Source of the DNA: Rhizobiales bacterium CCH3-A5
GTDB lineage: Bacteria > Pseudomonadota > Alphaproteobacteria > Rhizobiales > Beijerinckiaceae
Assembly: GCA_001556025.1 (NCBI GenBank)
Contig: LSIB01000154.1
Location: 30,264-94,263, forward strand
DNA: 64,000 nt
Reading direction: 5' to 3'
The position numbers were made by a program, and so were the translations under genes. The notes under the pieces are model-generated. The model did not search any database. It saw only the letters and a list, made by a program, of their open reading frames with translations, and was not told the origin of the DNA. Below are positions 26,722 to 34,438 of the stretch, one piece after another; position 1 is the first letter of the stretch, and each line of letters opens with the position of its first letter.

Positions 26722-27003
26722 TTACGACAGCCGCCGGTCGCGGATGTCGGCGATGCGGTCGCAGACCATGGCGTGGTCGATCAGCAGGTCCTGGAGCGGG
26801 CCGAGCGGGCGGAAGGCGCGCAGGTCCGCATCGTCCTCGCCGTCGGCCTGCCAGAGCGCGATCGCCTCGTCGGCGGCGGCCAGTTCCTCATGCGTCGGAG
26901 TGGCGTGGGCGGGCGCGCCGGCTTCCTGCGCGATGCGCAGCGCAATCTTGAGTCGCAGGGCCTGCTCGGCCTCCAGCAGAGGCTCGATTTCGTCGGTGTA
27001 CAT
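26722..27003 (-). CDS. Hypothetical small acidic helical protein
   Basis: A 93-residue protein beginning MYTDEIEPLLEAEQALRLK. It is Ala/Glu/Asp-rich and predicted to be almost entirely helical, without membrane segments or cysteine motifs apart from a single Cys. No family is recognised. The clean ATG start, the codon usage and the position 21 bases after the cold-shock gene on the same strand suggest a real, probably co-transcribed gene. Confidence 0.6.
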   Translation of the reverse strand: MYTDEIEPLLEAEQALRLKIALRIAQEAGAPAHATPTHEELAAADEAIALWQADGEDDADLRAFRPLGPLQDLLIDHAMVCDRIADIRDRRLS

Positions 27004-27024
27004 CGGCGGCCCGGGCGCGGTGCC

Positions 27025-27639
27025 TCAGTGCGAGCTCGGCACGCCGCCCTGCTCCAGCCTGATCTCGGCGGCCATCAGCCCCTTGGGGCCGGGTCCGTAG
27101 CGCACCATCACGGTCTGGCCGGGAATCAACTCGACGATGCCGTAGCGCCGCAGCGTCTCCATATGGACGAAGACGTCGGGCGCGTTCTCGCCGGCCGAGA
27201 CGAAACCGAAGCCGCGCAGCCGGTTGAACCACTTCACCACCATGCGCTCGAGCCCGCTGGTCGGCGTGACGGAGACGTTGGTGCGCGCCATCGGCATTTC
27301 GGCCGGGTGGCGGGCGGCCGAGGTGTCGATCGACAGCACGCGGATGGCCTGCCGGCCGCGCGACTTCTCGATCGCCTCCAGCACGATGCGCGCGCCCTCG
27401 GCGATGGCGTTGAAGCCGTCGCGCTTCAGGATGGTGACATGGACGAGGACATCGGCGCCGCCATCCTCGGGCACGACGAAGCCGTAGCCCTTGCTGACGT
27501 CGAACCATTTGACGTAGCCGGTCAGCTCGACCCCGGCCTCGTGGCCAAGCCCGTCCTCGCCGTCGAGCCGCATGACGCGGTTGAGCGACTGGATCGGCCC
27601 CAATGGCGGACGCCCGCTCTCACCGAACTCGTCGGACAT
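27025..27639 (-). CDS. Protein with two cold-shock domains
   Basis: This 204-residue protein has two cold-shock (OB-fold) domains that bind single-stranded RNA or DNA. The first, about residues 34-105, includes GYVKWFDVSKGYGFVVPEDG and VLVHVTILKRDGF; the second, about 132-196, includes VVKWFNRLRGFGFVSAGE and VFVHMETLRRYGI. The RNP1-like KGYGFV and RGFGFV and RNP2-like VLVHV and VFVHM motifs are present in both. ATG 27639 follows a GGGGGTGAG ribosome site; an in-frame GTG at 27678 is less likely. Such twin-domain proteins are common in Rhizobiales and probably act as RNA chaperones in stress or growth transitions. Confidence 0.93.
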   Translation of the reverse strand: MSDEFGESGRPPLGPIQSLNRVMRLDGEDGLGHEAGVELTGYVKWFDVSKGYGFVVPEDGGADVLVHVTILKRDGFNAIAEGARIVLEAIEKSRGRQAIRVLSIDTSAARHPAEMPMARTNVSVTPTSGLERMVVKWFNRLRGFGFVSAGENAPDVFVHMETLRRYGIVELIPGQTVMVRYGPGPKGLMAAEIRLEQGGVPSSH

Positions 27640-27833
27640 GTGCCACTCACCCCCGCGCGATTGGCTTGATTCGTTCACATGACGATAACATTGCTGCGGA
27701 GTCGCGATACAGCGCCGTCTTGCTCATCCACATCATCGATGACGGATTTCGCAGGAAAATCGGCTTCCTTTCAGTTAGGCAGGCTGCACCGGCAGCGGCG
27801 GGACGCGGCGGGCGATTCGCGGAGACCCTGCCG

Positions 27834-28463
27834 ATGCCCGACCTCGCCACGCTCGCGCTGTTCACCGCCGCCTGCGCCGTGCTGACCGCGACGCCCGGTC
27901 CCGACATGCTGCTGATCGCCTCGCGCAGCCTCGGCCAGGGGCGCATGGCCGGGCTCATGACCTATGCCGGCATCGCGGCCGGCAGCTATCTGCAGGCGTT
28001 CGCCGCCGCCTTCGGCCTGTCGCAGCTCTTCCTGCTGGTGCCCACGGCCTATGAGGTCCTGCGCTGGCTCGGTGCGGCCTATCTCGCCTGGCTGTGCTGG
28101 ACCACGCTGCGGGCGCGCGAGCCGCTGTTTGCGCCGACCGCCGCCTCGCGCCTCCCGATGCGGCGAATCTTCCTGCAGGGCGCGCTGACCAACCTGCTGA
28201 ATCCGAAAATGGCGCTGTTCATGCTGGCGCTGCTGCCGCAATTCCTGAAGCCCGAGGCGGGCTCGATCGCGCTGCAGGTCATCGTGCTGGCGACGATCCT
28301 CAACGTCATGGGGCTGATCGCCAATGGCGTCGTCATCCTTCTGGCTGGCCGGATCGGCGCGGCGCTGGCCCGCCGCCCGCATCTGGCGCGCTGGCCGCAG
28401 CGGCTGATGGGGGCGGTGTTCGGGGCATTGGCGCTGCGGCTGGCGGTTTCGGGAAGGGAGTGA
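27834..28463 (+). CDS. LysE/RhtB family amino-acid exporter
   Basis: A 209-residue inner-membrane protein with about six hydrophobic segments. The family signature ATPGPDMLLIASRSLGQGRMAG lies near the N-terminus, and the GALTNLLNPKMALFMLALLPQF segment is typical of RhtB-type exporters of amino acids or homoserine lactone. ATG 27834 is chosen because the 77 codons upstream in the same frame have no membrane or family character. The exported substrate cannot be predicted. Confidence 0.92.
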   Translation: MPDLATLALFTAACAVLTATPGPDMLLIASRSLGQGRMAGLMTYAGIAAGSYLQAFAAAFGLSQLFLLVPTAYEVLRWLGAAYLAWLCWTTLRAREPLFAPTAASRLPMRRIFLQGALTNLLNPKMALFMLALLPQFLKPEAGSIALQVIVLATILNVMGLIANGVVILLAGRIGAALARRPHLARWPQRLMGAVFGALALRLAVSGRE

Positions 28464-28525
28464 GGCAATTCGCTAGGATCCGCAACATTCGCAATGGGTG
28501 GATAGCGGACGCGGCAAACGATAAG

Positions 28526-29017
28526 ATGACCTTCCCGATGGAGCAGCCGAACTTGTCAAAACCGATACCTAAGATCGCGCTGCTGACTGGCCTCGCTCTT
28601 CTCAAGTCGCTTTTGCCGCAATCCGCAGCGGCTTGCTCGTGCGAGGAGATGTCTCGGCAGGAGCTTCGGAGCAAGTTCCCCGTATCGTTCAACGGGCGGG
28701 TCATCAGTGTCGAGCGCCTTGGCGAACCATTCTCCGAGGCGGTGAAGGCGAAAGTGGAAGTCGTCTGGCCATTCAAAGGAGCCCCCGCAAGCCCGGCCAA
28801 CATCTATTCTCGTTACGAGGGCGGCTGGTGCGGAAGCGGTCGCGAACTTTTCGAGGCTCAGGCGACCGGAGAGATTTGGGAGTTCAACATCTATGCTAAC
28901 GCCTCCGACCCCAAGGTGCCGCGCGACGTAATGACAGTCAGCTATTGTACGCTTCGACCCATGGAGTTCAGCACACGCGAACTCGGAAGGCGAGCAAGGG
29001 GTCTGACCGATCGATAG
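28526..29017 (+). CDS. Small secreted cysteine-containing protein, NTR/TIMP-like start
   Basis: About 163 residues; an ATG at 28538 is an alternative. A hydrophobic signal segment (ALLTGLALLKSLLPQSAAA) leads to a mature N-terminus CSCEE. The pattern CxC followed by FNGRVISVERLG and AKVEVVWPFKG resembles the netrin-like (NTR) module, in which a CxC stretch starts the mature domain, as in TIMPs and many uncharacterised bacterial proteins. Two further cysteines (GGWCGSG and SYCTLRP) could form disulfides. The gene has no evident operon partner. The family call is by pattern only. Confidence 0.6.
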   Translation: MTFPMEQPNLSKPIPKIALLTGLALLKSLLPQSAAACSCEEMSRQELRSKFPVSFNGRVISVERLGEPFSEAVKAKVEVVWPFKGAPASPANIYSRYEGGWCGSGRELFEAQATGEIWEFNIYANASDPKVPRDVMTVSYCTLRPMEFSTRELGRRARGLTDR

Positions 29018-29067
29018 CGAGTTTATATCTGTTATAGGTCGTAGGCAGCCACCAAGGCCAAAAAACA

Positions 29068-29823
29068 CTACCCAGACAACCGCCCCAACACCGTCCCGAT
29101 CTCCGCTCGCACCACCAGATCGGCGATCGGGTCGAGCTCCGTCGGCTCGCGGTTGACGATGACGAGTTTTGCGCCGTTGCGCTTGGCGACGACCGGGAAG
29201 GTCGCCGCCGGAAACACCACCAACGAGGAGCCGAGCACGAGAAAGAGATCGGCCGCGAGCGTCAATTCATGCGCCCGCATCATCTCGCGTTGCGGCATCT
29301 GCTGGCCGAACGAGATCGTCGCCGACTTCACCGGCCCAGCGCACATGACGCAGGCCGGCGGCTCGCCCGTCGCCTCGAAGGCCGGGCGGATCGCGGCGAG
29401 CTCGTGCCGCCAGCCGCAGGTCAGGCAGGTGGCGTAGGTGCCGTTGCCGTGCAGTTCGACGATGCGCTCGTCGGGGATGCCCGAAGCCTGATGCAGCCCG
29501 TCGATGTTCTGGGTGATCAGGCCGGGCGAGCGGCCCTCCGCGATCAGCCGGGCCAGCGCCCTATGGCCGCGATTGGGGCCGGCGCCCGCGAAATGGTCGT
29601 CCATCGCGAATTTGCGCCGCCAGGCTTCGATCCGCGCCTCGCGGCTCGCCAGGAAGGCGTCGAACGGAATCGGCTTGTTGACCATCCAGGGCGAGCCCGG
29701 CGTGCGGAAATCGGGCACGCCCGATTCCGTCGAGATGCCAGCGCCGGTGAAGCCGACGATGCTGGCGGCCGCGTCCAGCAGGGCATGGAGGTCTTCGATC
29801 GCGTCGTCGGTGTGGTCCTGCAT
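29068..29823 (-). CDS. NAD-dependent protein deacylase, Sir2 family
   Basis: This 251-residue sirtuin removes acyl groups from lysine using NAD+. The NAD-binding GFTGAGISTESGVPDFR motif is near the N-terminus; TQNIDGLHQ and the catalytic histidine in ELHGN follow. The zinc site has CLTC and CVMC pairs. The late GSSLVVFPAATFP and IVNREPTELD segments bind NAD. The gene is single, divergent from the aminotransferase gene at 29943 with about 120 bases between. Confidence 0.96.
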   Translation of the reverse strand: MQDHTDDAIEDLHALLDAAASIVGFTGAGISTESGVPDFRTPGSPWMVNKPIPFDAFLASREARIEAWRRKFAMDDHFAGAGPNRGHRALARLIAEGRSPGLITQNIDGLHQASGIPDERIVELHGNGTYATCLTCGWRHELAAIRPAFEATGEPPACVMCAGPVKSATISFGQQMPQREMMRAHELTLAADLFLVLGSSLVVFPAATFPVVAKRNGAKLVIVNREPTELDPIADLVVRAEIGTVLGRLSG

Positions 29824-29942
29824 CCGCCTGCCCGGTTCGTGTCGCGCCTCCTATATGGGGCGCGAACCTTGCGGCGTCCAAGCTCAGGCATGCGCGGGCG
29901 GCGATTGACGGCGGCGATGCCTGGTCCCAAAGCTCCGGCATC

Positions 29943-31127
29943 ATGCCGAAATCTTCCGCCGCCGCGCTCAACCAGAACCTCCTCGACACCGGCACGCCGC
30001 CGATCCCGGAGGCGCAAGCGTGGGGCCGGGCCTATGGCGGCGCGGCCGGCCCGCTGATCGACCTGTCGCAGGGCGCGCCGGGCTCCGCGCCCCCCGACGC
30101 GATGCTGCACCGGCTGGCCGAGGCGGCCGGCAATCCCGCCAGCACGCGCTACGGCACGATCAACGGCGACCTCGCCTTGCGCGAGGCCTATGCGGCCGAG
30201 GTCTCGGCGCTCTATGGCGCGACGATCTCAGCAGGCGAGATCAACATCACCGCCGGCTGCAACCAGGCCTATACGGCGACGATGATGGCGCTGGTGCGCG
30301 CCGGCGACAATGTGCTGCTGCCGACGCCCTGGTACTTCAACCACGAGATGACGCTGACCATGCTCGGCGTCGAAACCAGACCCCTGCCCTGCGATCCGGC
30401 GGCAGGCTTCATCCCCGACGTCGTGGAGGCCGAGCGGCTGATCGACACGCGCACCCGCGCCATCGTGCTGGTCACCCCCAACAATCCGACCGGCGCGGTC
30501 TATCCGCCCGCCACGATCACCGCGTTCGCCGCGCTCTGCGCGAGGCGCGGGATCTGGCTCGTGATCGACGAGACCTATCGCGATTTCCTGCCAGCAGGCG
30601 TCAGCCGGCCGCATGAGCTTTTCGGCGCAAGCGGCTGGCAGGACAGCGTGATCGGGCTCTACAGCTTCTCCAAGGCCTATGCGATTCCGGGCTGGCGGCT
30701 GGGCGCGATCACGGCTGCCGAGCCCGTGCTGGCGCAGATCGGAAAGGTGTTCGACTGTATCCAGATCAACCCGGTGCGCGCCGGGCAAGTCGCGCTGACC
30801 TGGGGCATCGAGGGCATGCGCGACTGGCGCGAGGCCAACCGCGCCGAAATCAACACGCGCGGCGCGCTGTTTCGCGAGACGATGGCCCCGCTGAACGGCT
30901 GGGCCGTGCTCGCCACGGGGGCCTATTTCGCCTATGTCGCGCACCCCTTCGCGGATGCGCCCGCAGCCGAGGTGGCGCGAAAGCTGGCGCAGGAGCGTGG
31001 CGTGCTGGCGCTGCCGGGCCCTTATTTCGGGCCCGGTCAGGAGCGGCATCTGCGGGTGGCGATCGCCAATGTCAGCGCGGAGCGGATCGCGGGGCTTGGC
31101 GACAGGCTGCGCGGTTTTTCGTTCTAG
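29943..31127 (+). CDS. Pyridoxal-phosphate aminotransferase, class I/II
   Basis: A 394-residue fold-type I aminotransferase, distinct from the one at 13508. It has the NPTG motif (TPNNPTGAVY), the IDETYRDF aspartate region, and the cofactor lysine in LYSFSKAYAIPGWRLG. The N-terminal LSQGAPGSAPP segment and the C-terminal HLRVAIANV arginine region are typical. The substrate is unknown; there is no biosynthetic neighbour to guide it. Confidence 0.9.
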   Translation: MPKSSAAALNQNLLDTGTPPIPEAQAWGRAYGGAAGPLIDLSQGAPGSAPPDAMLHRLAEAAGNPASTRYGTINGDLALREAYAAEVSALYGATISAGEINITAGCNQAYTATMMALVRAGDNVLLPTPWYFNHEMTLTMLGVETRPLPCDPAAGFIPDVVEAERLIDTRTRAIVLVTPNNPTGAVYPPATITAFAALCARRGIWLVIDETYRDFLPAGVSRPHELFGASGWQDSVIGLYSFSKAYAIPGWRLGAITAAEPVLAQIGKVFDCIQINPVRAGQVALTWGIEGMRDWREANRAEINTRGALFRETMAPLNGWAVLATGAYFAYVAHPFADAPAAEVARKLAQERGVLALPGPYFGPGQERHLRVAIANVSAERIAGLGDRLRGFSF

Positions 31128-31174
31128 CATCTCCTCGGGTTGCCGGTCCCGAGCCGGCGGGCGACAGTGCCGGA

Positions 31175-31528
31175 ATGACGATGCGAAGCCACGACGACTA
31201 CATTGCCGCCGCTCCAGAACGATTCCGGTCGGTCCTCGGTCACCTGCGCGCTCGGTTGGCTCAGGCCCTGCCGGACGCGGTGGAGGTCATTCAGTATGAC
31301 ATGCCGGGCTTCCAGATCGACGGAGCGACCGTTGCGGGATATGCCGCGTTCAGCCGGCAATGCGGCCTTTACGTCGATCCCGGCGCGATCGCCGAGCATG
31401 CCGGCGAGATTGCGGCGCTGGGACTGAAGGCGAGCAAGACCGGGATCACCTTCTCGGAGGCGAGGCCCGTTTCCGACGAACTGATCGAAAAGCTGGCGAC
31501 CGCGTCGCGCCGGAAGAAAGGCCGCTAG
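31175..31528 (+). CDS. DUF1801 domain-containing protein
   Basis: A 117-residue protein of the DUF1801/YdhG-like fold, related to the iron-chaperone-like and phage-associated small domain family. DDYIAAAPERFRSVLGHLRARLAQALPDAVEVIQYDMPGF is the family N-terminus, and the end TFSEARPVSDELIEKL is also typical. The function is undefined. A second ATG two codons later is an equally good start. It converges with the DoxX-like gene, with 16 bases between stops. Confidence 0.82.
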   Translation: MTMRSHDDYIAAAPERFRSVLGHLRARLAQALPDAVEVIQYDMPGFQIDGATVAGYAAFSRQCGLYVDPGAIAEHAGEIAALGLKASKTGITFSEARPVSDELIEKLATASRRKKGR

Positions 31529-31544
31529 CGGTCGCATCCCGCGG

Positions 31545-31937
31545 CTAGCGCAGCAGCGCGGCGTAGCGGTCGCGATAGGCGAAGAGCAGCAGGCCGCCCG
31601 TCACGACGAGAATCAGCGCCACCGGAATGCCGACCGGGTTGATGGTGAGGTGGAACAGCACGATCACCGCCATGACCGGCGCGATGAGGGCGAGCCCGAA
31701 GGCAGGCGCGATATTCGTCAGCAGGCTCGCCGCGCCGACGAGGTTCACCAGCTTCAGGAACGGCCAGAAGAAGCCGGAATTCTGCAGCGCGGCCTCGAAC
31801 TCCAGGCCCTTGGGCGTCACCGGGGGGTGGATCAGATGGCTGCCGGTCGCCAGCCACCAGAAGCCGTCGACGGCGCTGACGAGGAACAGCAGGCCAAGCA
31901 CGATGCGCGGCACGGTGACGAGCAGGATGGTTTTCAA
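31545..31937 (-). CDS. DoxX-like four-helix membrane protein
   Basis: A 130-residue hydrophobic protein with about four transmembrane segments, beginning ILLVTVPRIVLGLLFLVSAVDGF and ending LLLFAYRDRYAALLR. The pattern (RxxLGLLFLxSAxDGFxW, then FFWPFLKLVNLVGA) resembles the DoxX-like/DUF-type membrane family. The predicted start is TTG at 31937, with no strong ribosome site, so an internal GTG eight codons later remains possible. The function is unknown. Confidence 0.7.
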   Translation of the reverse strand: MKTILLVTVPRIVLGLLFLVSAVDGFWWLATGSHLIHPPVTPKGLEFEAALQNSGFFWPFLKLVNLVGAASLLTNIAPAFGLALIAPVMAVIVLFHLTINPVGIPVALILVVTGGLLLFAYRDRYAALLR

Positions 31938-32041
31938 CGCCGAGGCCCCCGGGCTGCGGAAGGAAGCGTCAGCTTCAACCAGAAATGGCGCTCAGCGGCC
32001 ACGCCGGCGCAGCACGACGGGGTTGCGCGCCGTGCAGCGCC

Positions 32042-33571
32042 TCACATCGTCGCCCCGATCTGCCACGGCACGAACTCGACGTCGCCATAACCCATCTGCT
32101 CGGATTTGGACTTCTCGCCCGAGGCGACGCGCAGCAGATAGTCGAAGATCTCGCGGCCCTTCTCCTCCAGGCTCACGCCGTCGAGGACGTCGCCGCAGTT
32201 GATGTCCATGTCGTCGGTCTGCTTGAGATACATCGGTGTGTTGGTGGCGAGCTTGACCGACGGCGTCGGCTTGCAGCCATAGGCCGAGCCGCGCCCCGTG
32301 GTGAAGGCAAGGATGTTGGCCCCGCCGGCGACCTGCCCCGTCGCCGAGACCGGGTCGTAGCCCGGCGTGTCCATGAAGACGAAGCCCTTCGCCTTCACCT
32401 GCTCGGCGTAATTGTAGACGGCCGCCAGCGTCTTGGTGCCGCCCTTGGCGGCCGCGCCGAGCGACTTCTCGAGGATTGTCGTCAGCCCGCCGGCCTTGTT
32501 GCCGGGCGACGGGTTGTTGTTCATGTCCATCCGGGCCCGCGCCGTATAGTCCTCCCACCATCTGATTATGCCGACGAGCTTCTCGCCGGTTTCGCGGGTG
32601 GCGGCCCGCCGCGTCAGCAGGTGTTCCGCGCCATAGATCTCGGGCGTCTCGGATAGGATCGCGGTGCCGCCCTGCTCGACTAGGATGTCGACGGCTGCGC
32701 CCAGGGCCGGGTTGGCGGTGATGCCGGAATAGCCGTCCGAGCCGCCGCATTGCAGCGCCAGCATCAGTTCCGAGGCCGGCACGGTCTGGCGCGTCGCGGC
32801 GTTGGCGATCGGCAGCATCACCTTCAGCGCCTCGATGCCGGCCGCCACGGCTTTGCGGGTGCCGCCGGTCTCCTGAATCGTCAGCGTGCGGAAGACGTCG
32901 CTCTCCTCGACGCCATAGGCGTCCTTCATGCGCTTGATCTGAAAACCTTCGCAGCCGAGGCCGACGACGAGCACGGCGGCCATGTTGGGGTTGCAGGCAT
33001 AGCCCCAGGTGGTGCGCTTCAAGACCTCGAAGCTCTCGCCATTATAGTCGATGCCGCAGCCGGTGCCGTGGGTCAGGGCGATGACGCCATCGACATTGGG
33101 GTAGTCGGCGAGAAGCCCCGAACGCCTGACCTCCTCGGCCATGAAGCGCGCGGCCGAGGCCGAGCAGTTCACCGAGGTGAGGATGCCGACATAGTTGCGC
33201 GTGCCGGCCTTGCCGTCCTTGCGGCGAAAGCCCTGAAAGGTCGCCTGCTGCTCGACGGGAAGGACGAATTCCGGCTTGGCCTCGGCGCAGAAGGCGTAGT
33301 CGCGCTCGAAGGCGTGGAAGCCGGTGTTGTGCTCATGGACCCATTCGCCGGGCGGGATGTCGGCAGTGGCGAAGCCGATGATCTGGCCGAATTTGCGGAT
33401 CGGCTGGTCCTTGGCGATCGCCGAGAGCGCCATCTTGTGACCGCGCGGGATGCGCTTCAGCGCCGTGACGCCGGCCGCCGCGACGCCCTGATCGACCTGA
33501 TCGACCGCGATCGCGACATTGTCTGCAGCGTTGAGCCGGAGCGTGCGGGGAGGTGTGACTTTGTCGAGCAT
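32042..33571 (-). CDS. UxaA/GarD-family sugar-acid dehydratase
   Basis: A 509-residue enzyme of the altronate dehydratase/galactarate dehydratase family, which converts hexonic or aldaric acids to 2-keto-3-deoxy products. The N-terminal SAF domain (residues about 10-85, with GHKMALSAI and the EWVHEHN turn) joins a large C-terminal domain with GTRNYVGILTSVNCSASAA, HGTGCGI, LQCGGSDGYSG and INCGDVLDG. Conserved His and Cys residues in these blocks fit an Fe-dependent active site. The gene is single, without a neighbouring uronate operon, so the precise substrate (altronate, galactarate or another) is unresolved. Confidence 0.93.
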   Translation of the reverse strand: MLDKVTPPRTLRLNAADNVAIAVDQVDQGVAAAGVTALKRIPRGHKMALSAIAKDQPIRKFGQIIGFATADIPPGEWVHEHNTGFHAFERDYAFCAEAKPEFVLPVEQQATFQGFRRKDGKAGTRNYVGILTSVNCSASAARFMAEEVRRSGLLADYPNVDGVIALTHGTGCGIDYNGESFEVLKRTTWGYACNPNMAAVLVVGLGCEGFQIKRMKDAYGVEESDVFRTLTIQETGGTRKAVAAGIEALKVMLPIANAATRQTVPASELMLALQCGGSDGYSGITANPALGAAVDILVEQGGTAILSETPEIYGAEHLLTRRAATRETGEKLVGIIRWWEDYTARARMDMNNNPSPGNKAGGLTTILEKSLGAAAKGGTKTLAAVYNYAEQVKAKGFVFMDTPGYDPVSATGQVAGGANILAFTTGRGSAYGCKPTPSVKLATNTPMYLKQTDDMDINCGDVLDGVSLEEKGREIFDYLLRVASGEKSKSEQMGYGDVEFVPWQIGATM

Positions 33572-33708
33572 CGGACCGGGACCACTGGCTGACTGGGCTG
33601 CGGGCGACCGCAGCGGACGTGCACAGACATGCGCCCAACCGCGCCAGTTTTCAATCGGTTGAAACAGTCAGCGGCGTTGCGGCCGACGCTGTCCGTTTCC
33701 GCCATAAC

Positions 33709-33736
33709 GAAAAAGCCCGGCCTTGCGGCCGGGCTC
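33709..33736 (-). terminator. Rho-independent terminator of the phasin gene
   Basis: On the minus strand the stem GCCCGGCC / GGCCGGGC with a GCAA loop ends in TTTTT (33714-33710). It lies about 55 bases past the phasin stop codon. Confidence 0.9.
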
Positions 33737-33789
33737 GATGATGGTCGTCTAAAGGAGCCTGCGCCGCCAGAAGGCGGCGCGGCGTCACC

Positions 33790-34131
33790 TCACTTCGTGG
33801 CCGGAACGGCCTTGGCGACGATGCCTTCGAACGGCTTGTAGGCGTCCTTGGCCAGGGCGGTGTAGAGCTCGCCCATCTTCGTCATCTGGGCGACGGCGCC
33901 CTCGAAAGCGGTCTTGACGTAGTCGGTCTGGATCTCGATCGCCTTGTCGAGGGTCTTCACGGCGGCGAGCTTCTCGATGGTCGCGGTGCCGGCCTCGAAG
34001 GACTTCTTGGCATAGTCGGTGGTCTCGACGGCAATGGTCTGCACGCCCTTGGAGGTGACGCCGAAAGCCTTGAGGGCGGCGTCGACGTTCTCTTTGCCGG
34101 CCTTCTGGATGGTTTCGAACTGCTGCATCAT
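33790..34131 (-). CDS. phaP: Phasin (polyhydroxyalkanoate granule protein)
   Basis: A 113-residue, fully helical amphipathic protein of the phasin_2 family, which coats polyhydroxybutyrate granules. Features are the start MMQQFETIQKAGKENVDAALKA, the heptad-like middle KKSFEAGTATIEKLAAVKTLDKAIEIQTDYVKTAFEG, and the Ala/Lys/Pro tail. The second Met could also be the start. It has its own terminator and a promoter region with TGC/GCA repeats. Presence of a phasin implies the cell stores PHA, although no synthase is in this window. Confidence 0.93.
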   Translation of the reverse strand: MMQQFETIQKAGKENVDAALKAFGVTSKGVQTIAVETTDYAKKSFEAGTATIEKLAAVKTLDKAIEIQTDYVKTAFEGAVAQMTKMGELYTALAKDAYKPFEGIVAKAVPATK

Positions 34132-34438
34132 GTTTCTTCCCTCGGCGCCTCTGCGCCGCCTCTGCTGACGAGCCTTAAGGCTCTAGGATCTGCGTCCCTT
34201 GGCCAGATGAAAGGTTCATCGCCGGGACCATCCTCATATTGTGCAGCGCAACATGAATGTCAAGGACGCGCTGCGTTGCATCAAACGCAGACCGTTCAGG
34301 CATCGACGGATCGGTGCGGCTCGCCGGCTTAACGGCTCCGTAACCGCATCCGCCTAACCTCTCAAACTGTGTCCTTCGCGCCACGTCGTCAGACGCCGCG
34401 AGGGGTTGGGGCACCAGTTGAGTGTTGAGGCGGGTTGC
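34132..34438. promoter_or_regulatory. Promoter region between phasin and dacC-like gene, with possible PhaR sites
   Basis: Divergent spacer of about 300 bases. It contains TTGTGCAGCGCAACA at 34239-34253 and GCGCTGCGTTGCATC at 34268-34282, related TGC/GCA-rich dyads. PhaR-type repressors of phasin genes bind TGC/GCA dyads, so these are candidate operators; the assignment is by resemblance only. Confidence 0.4.
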
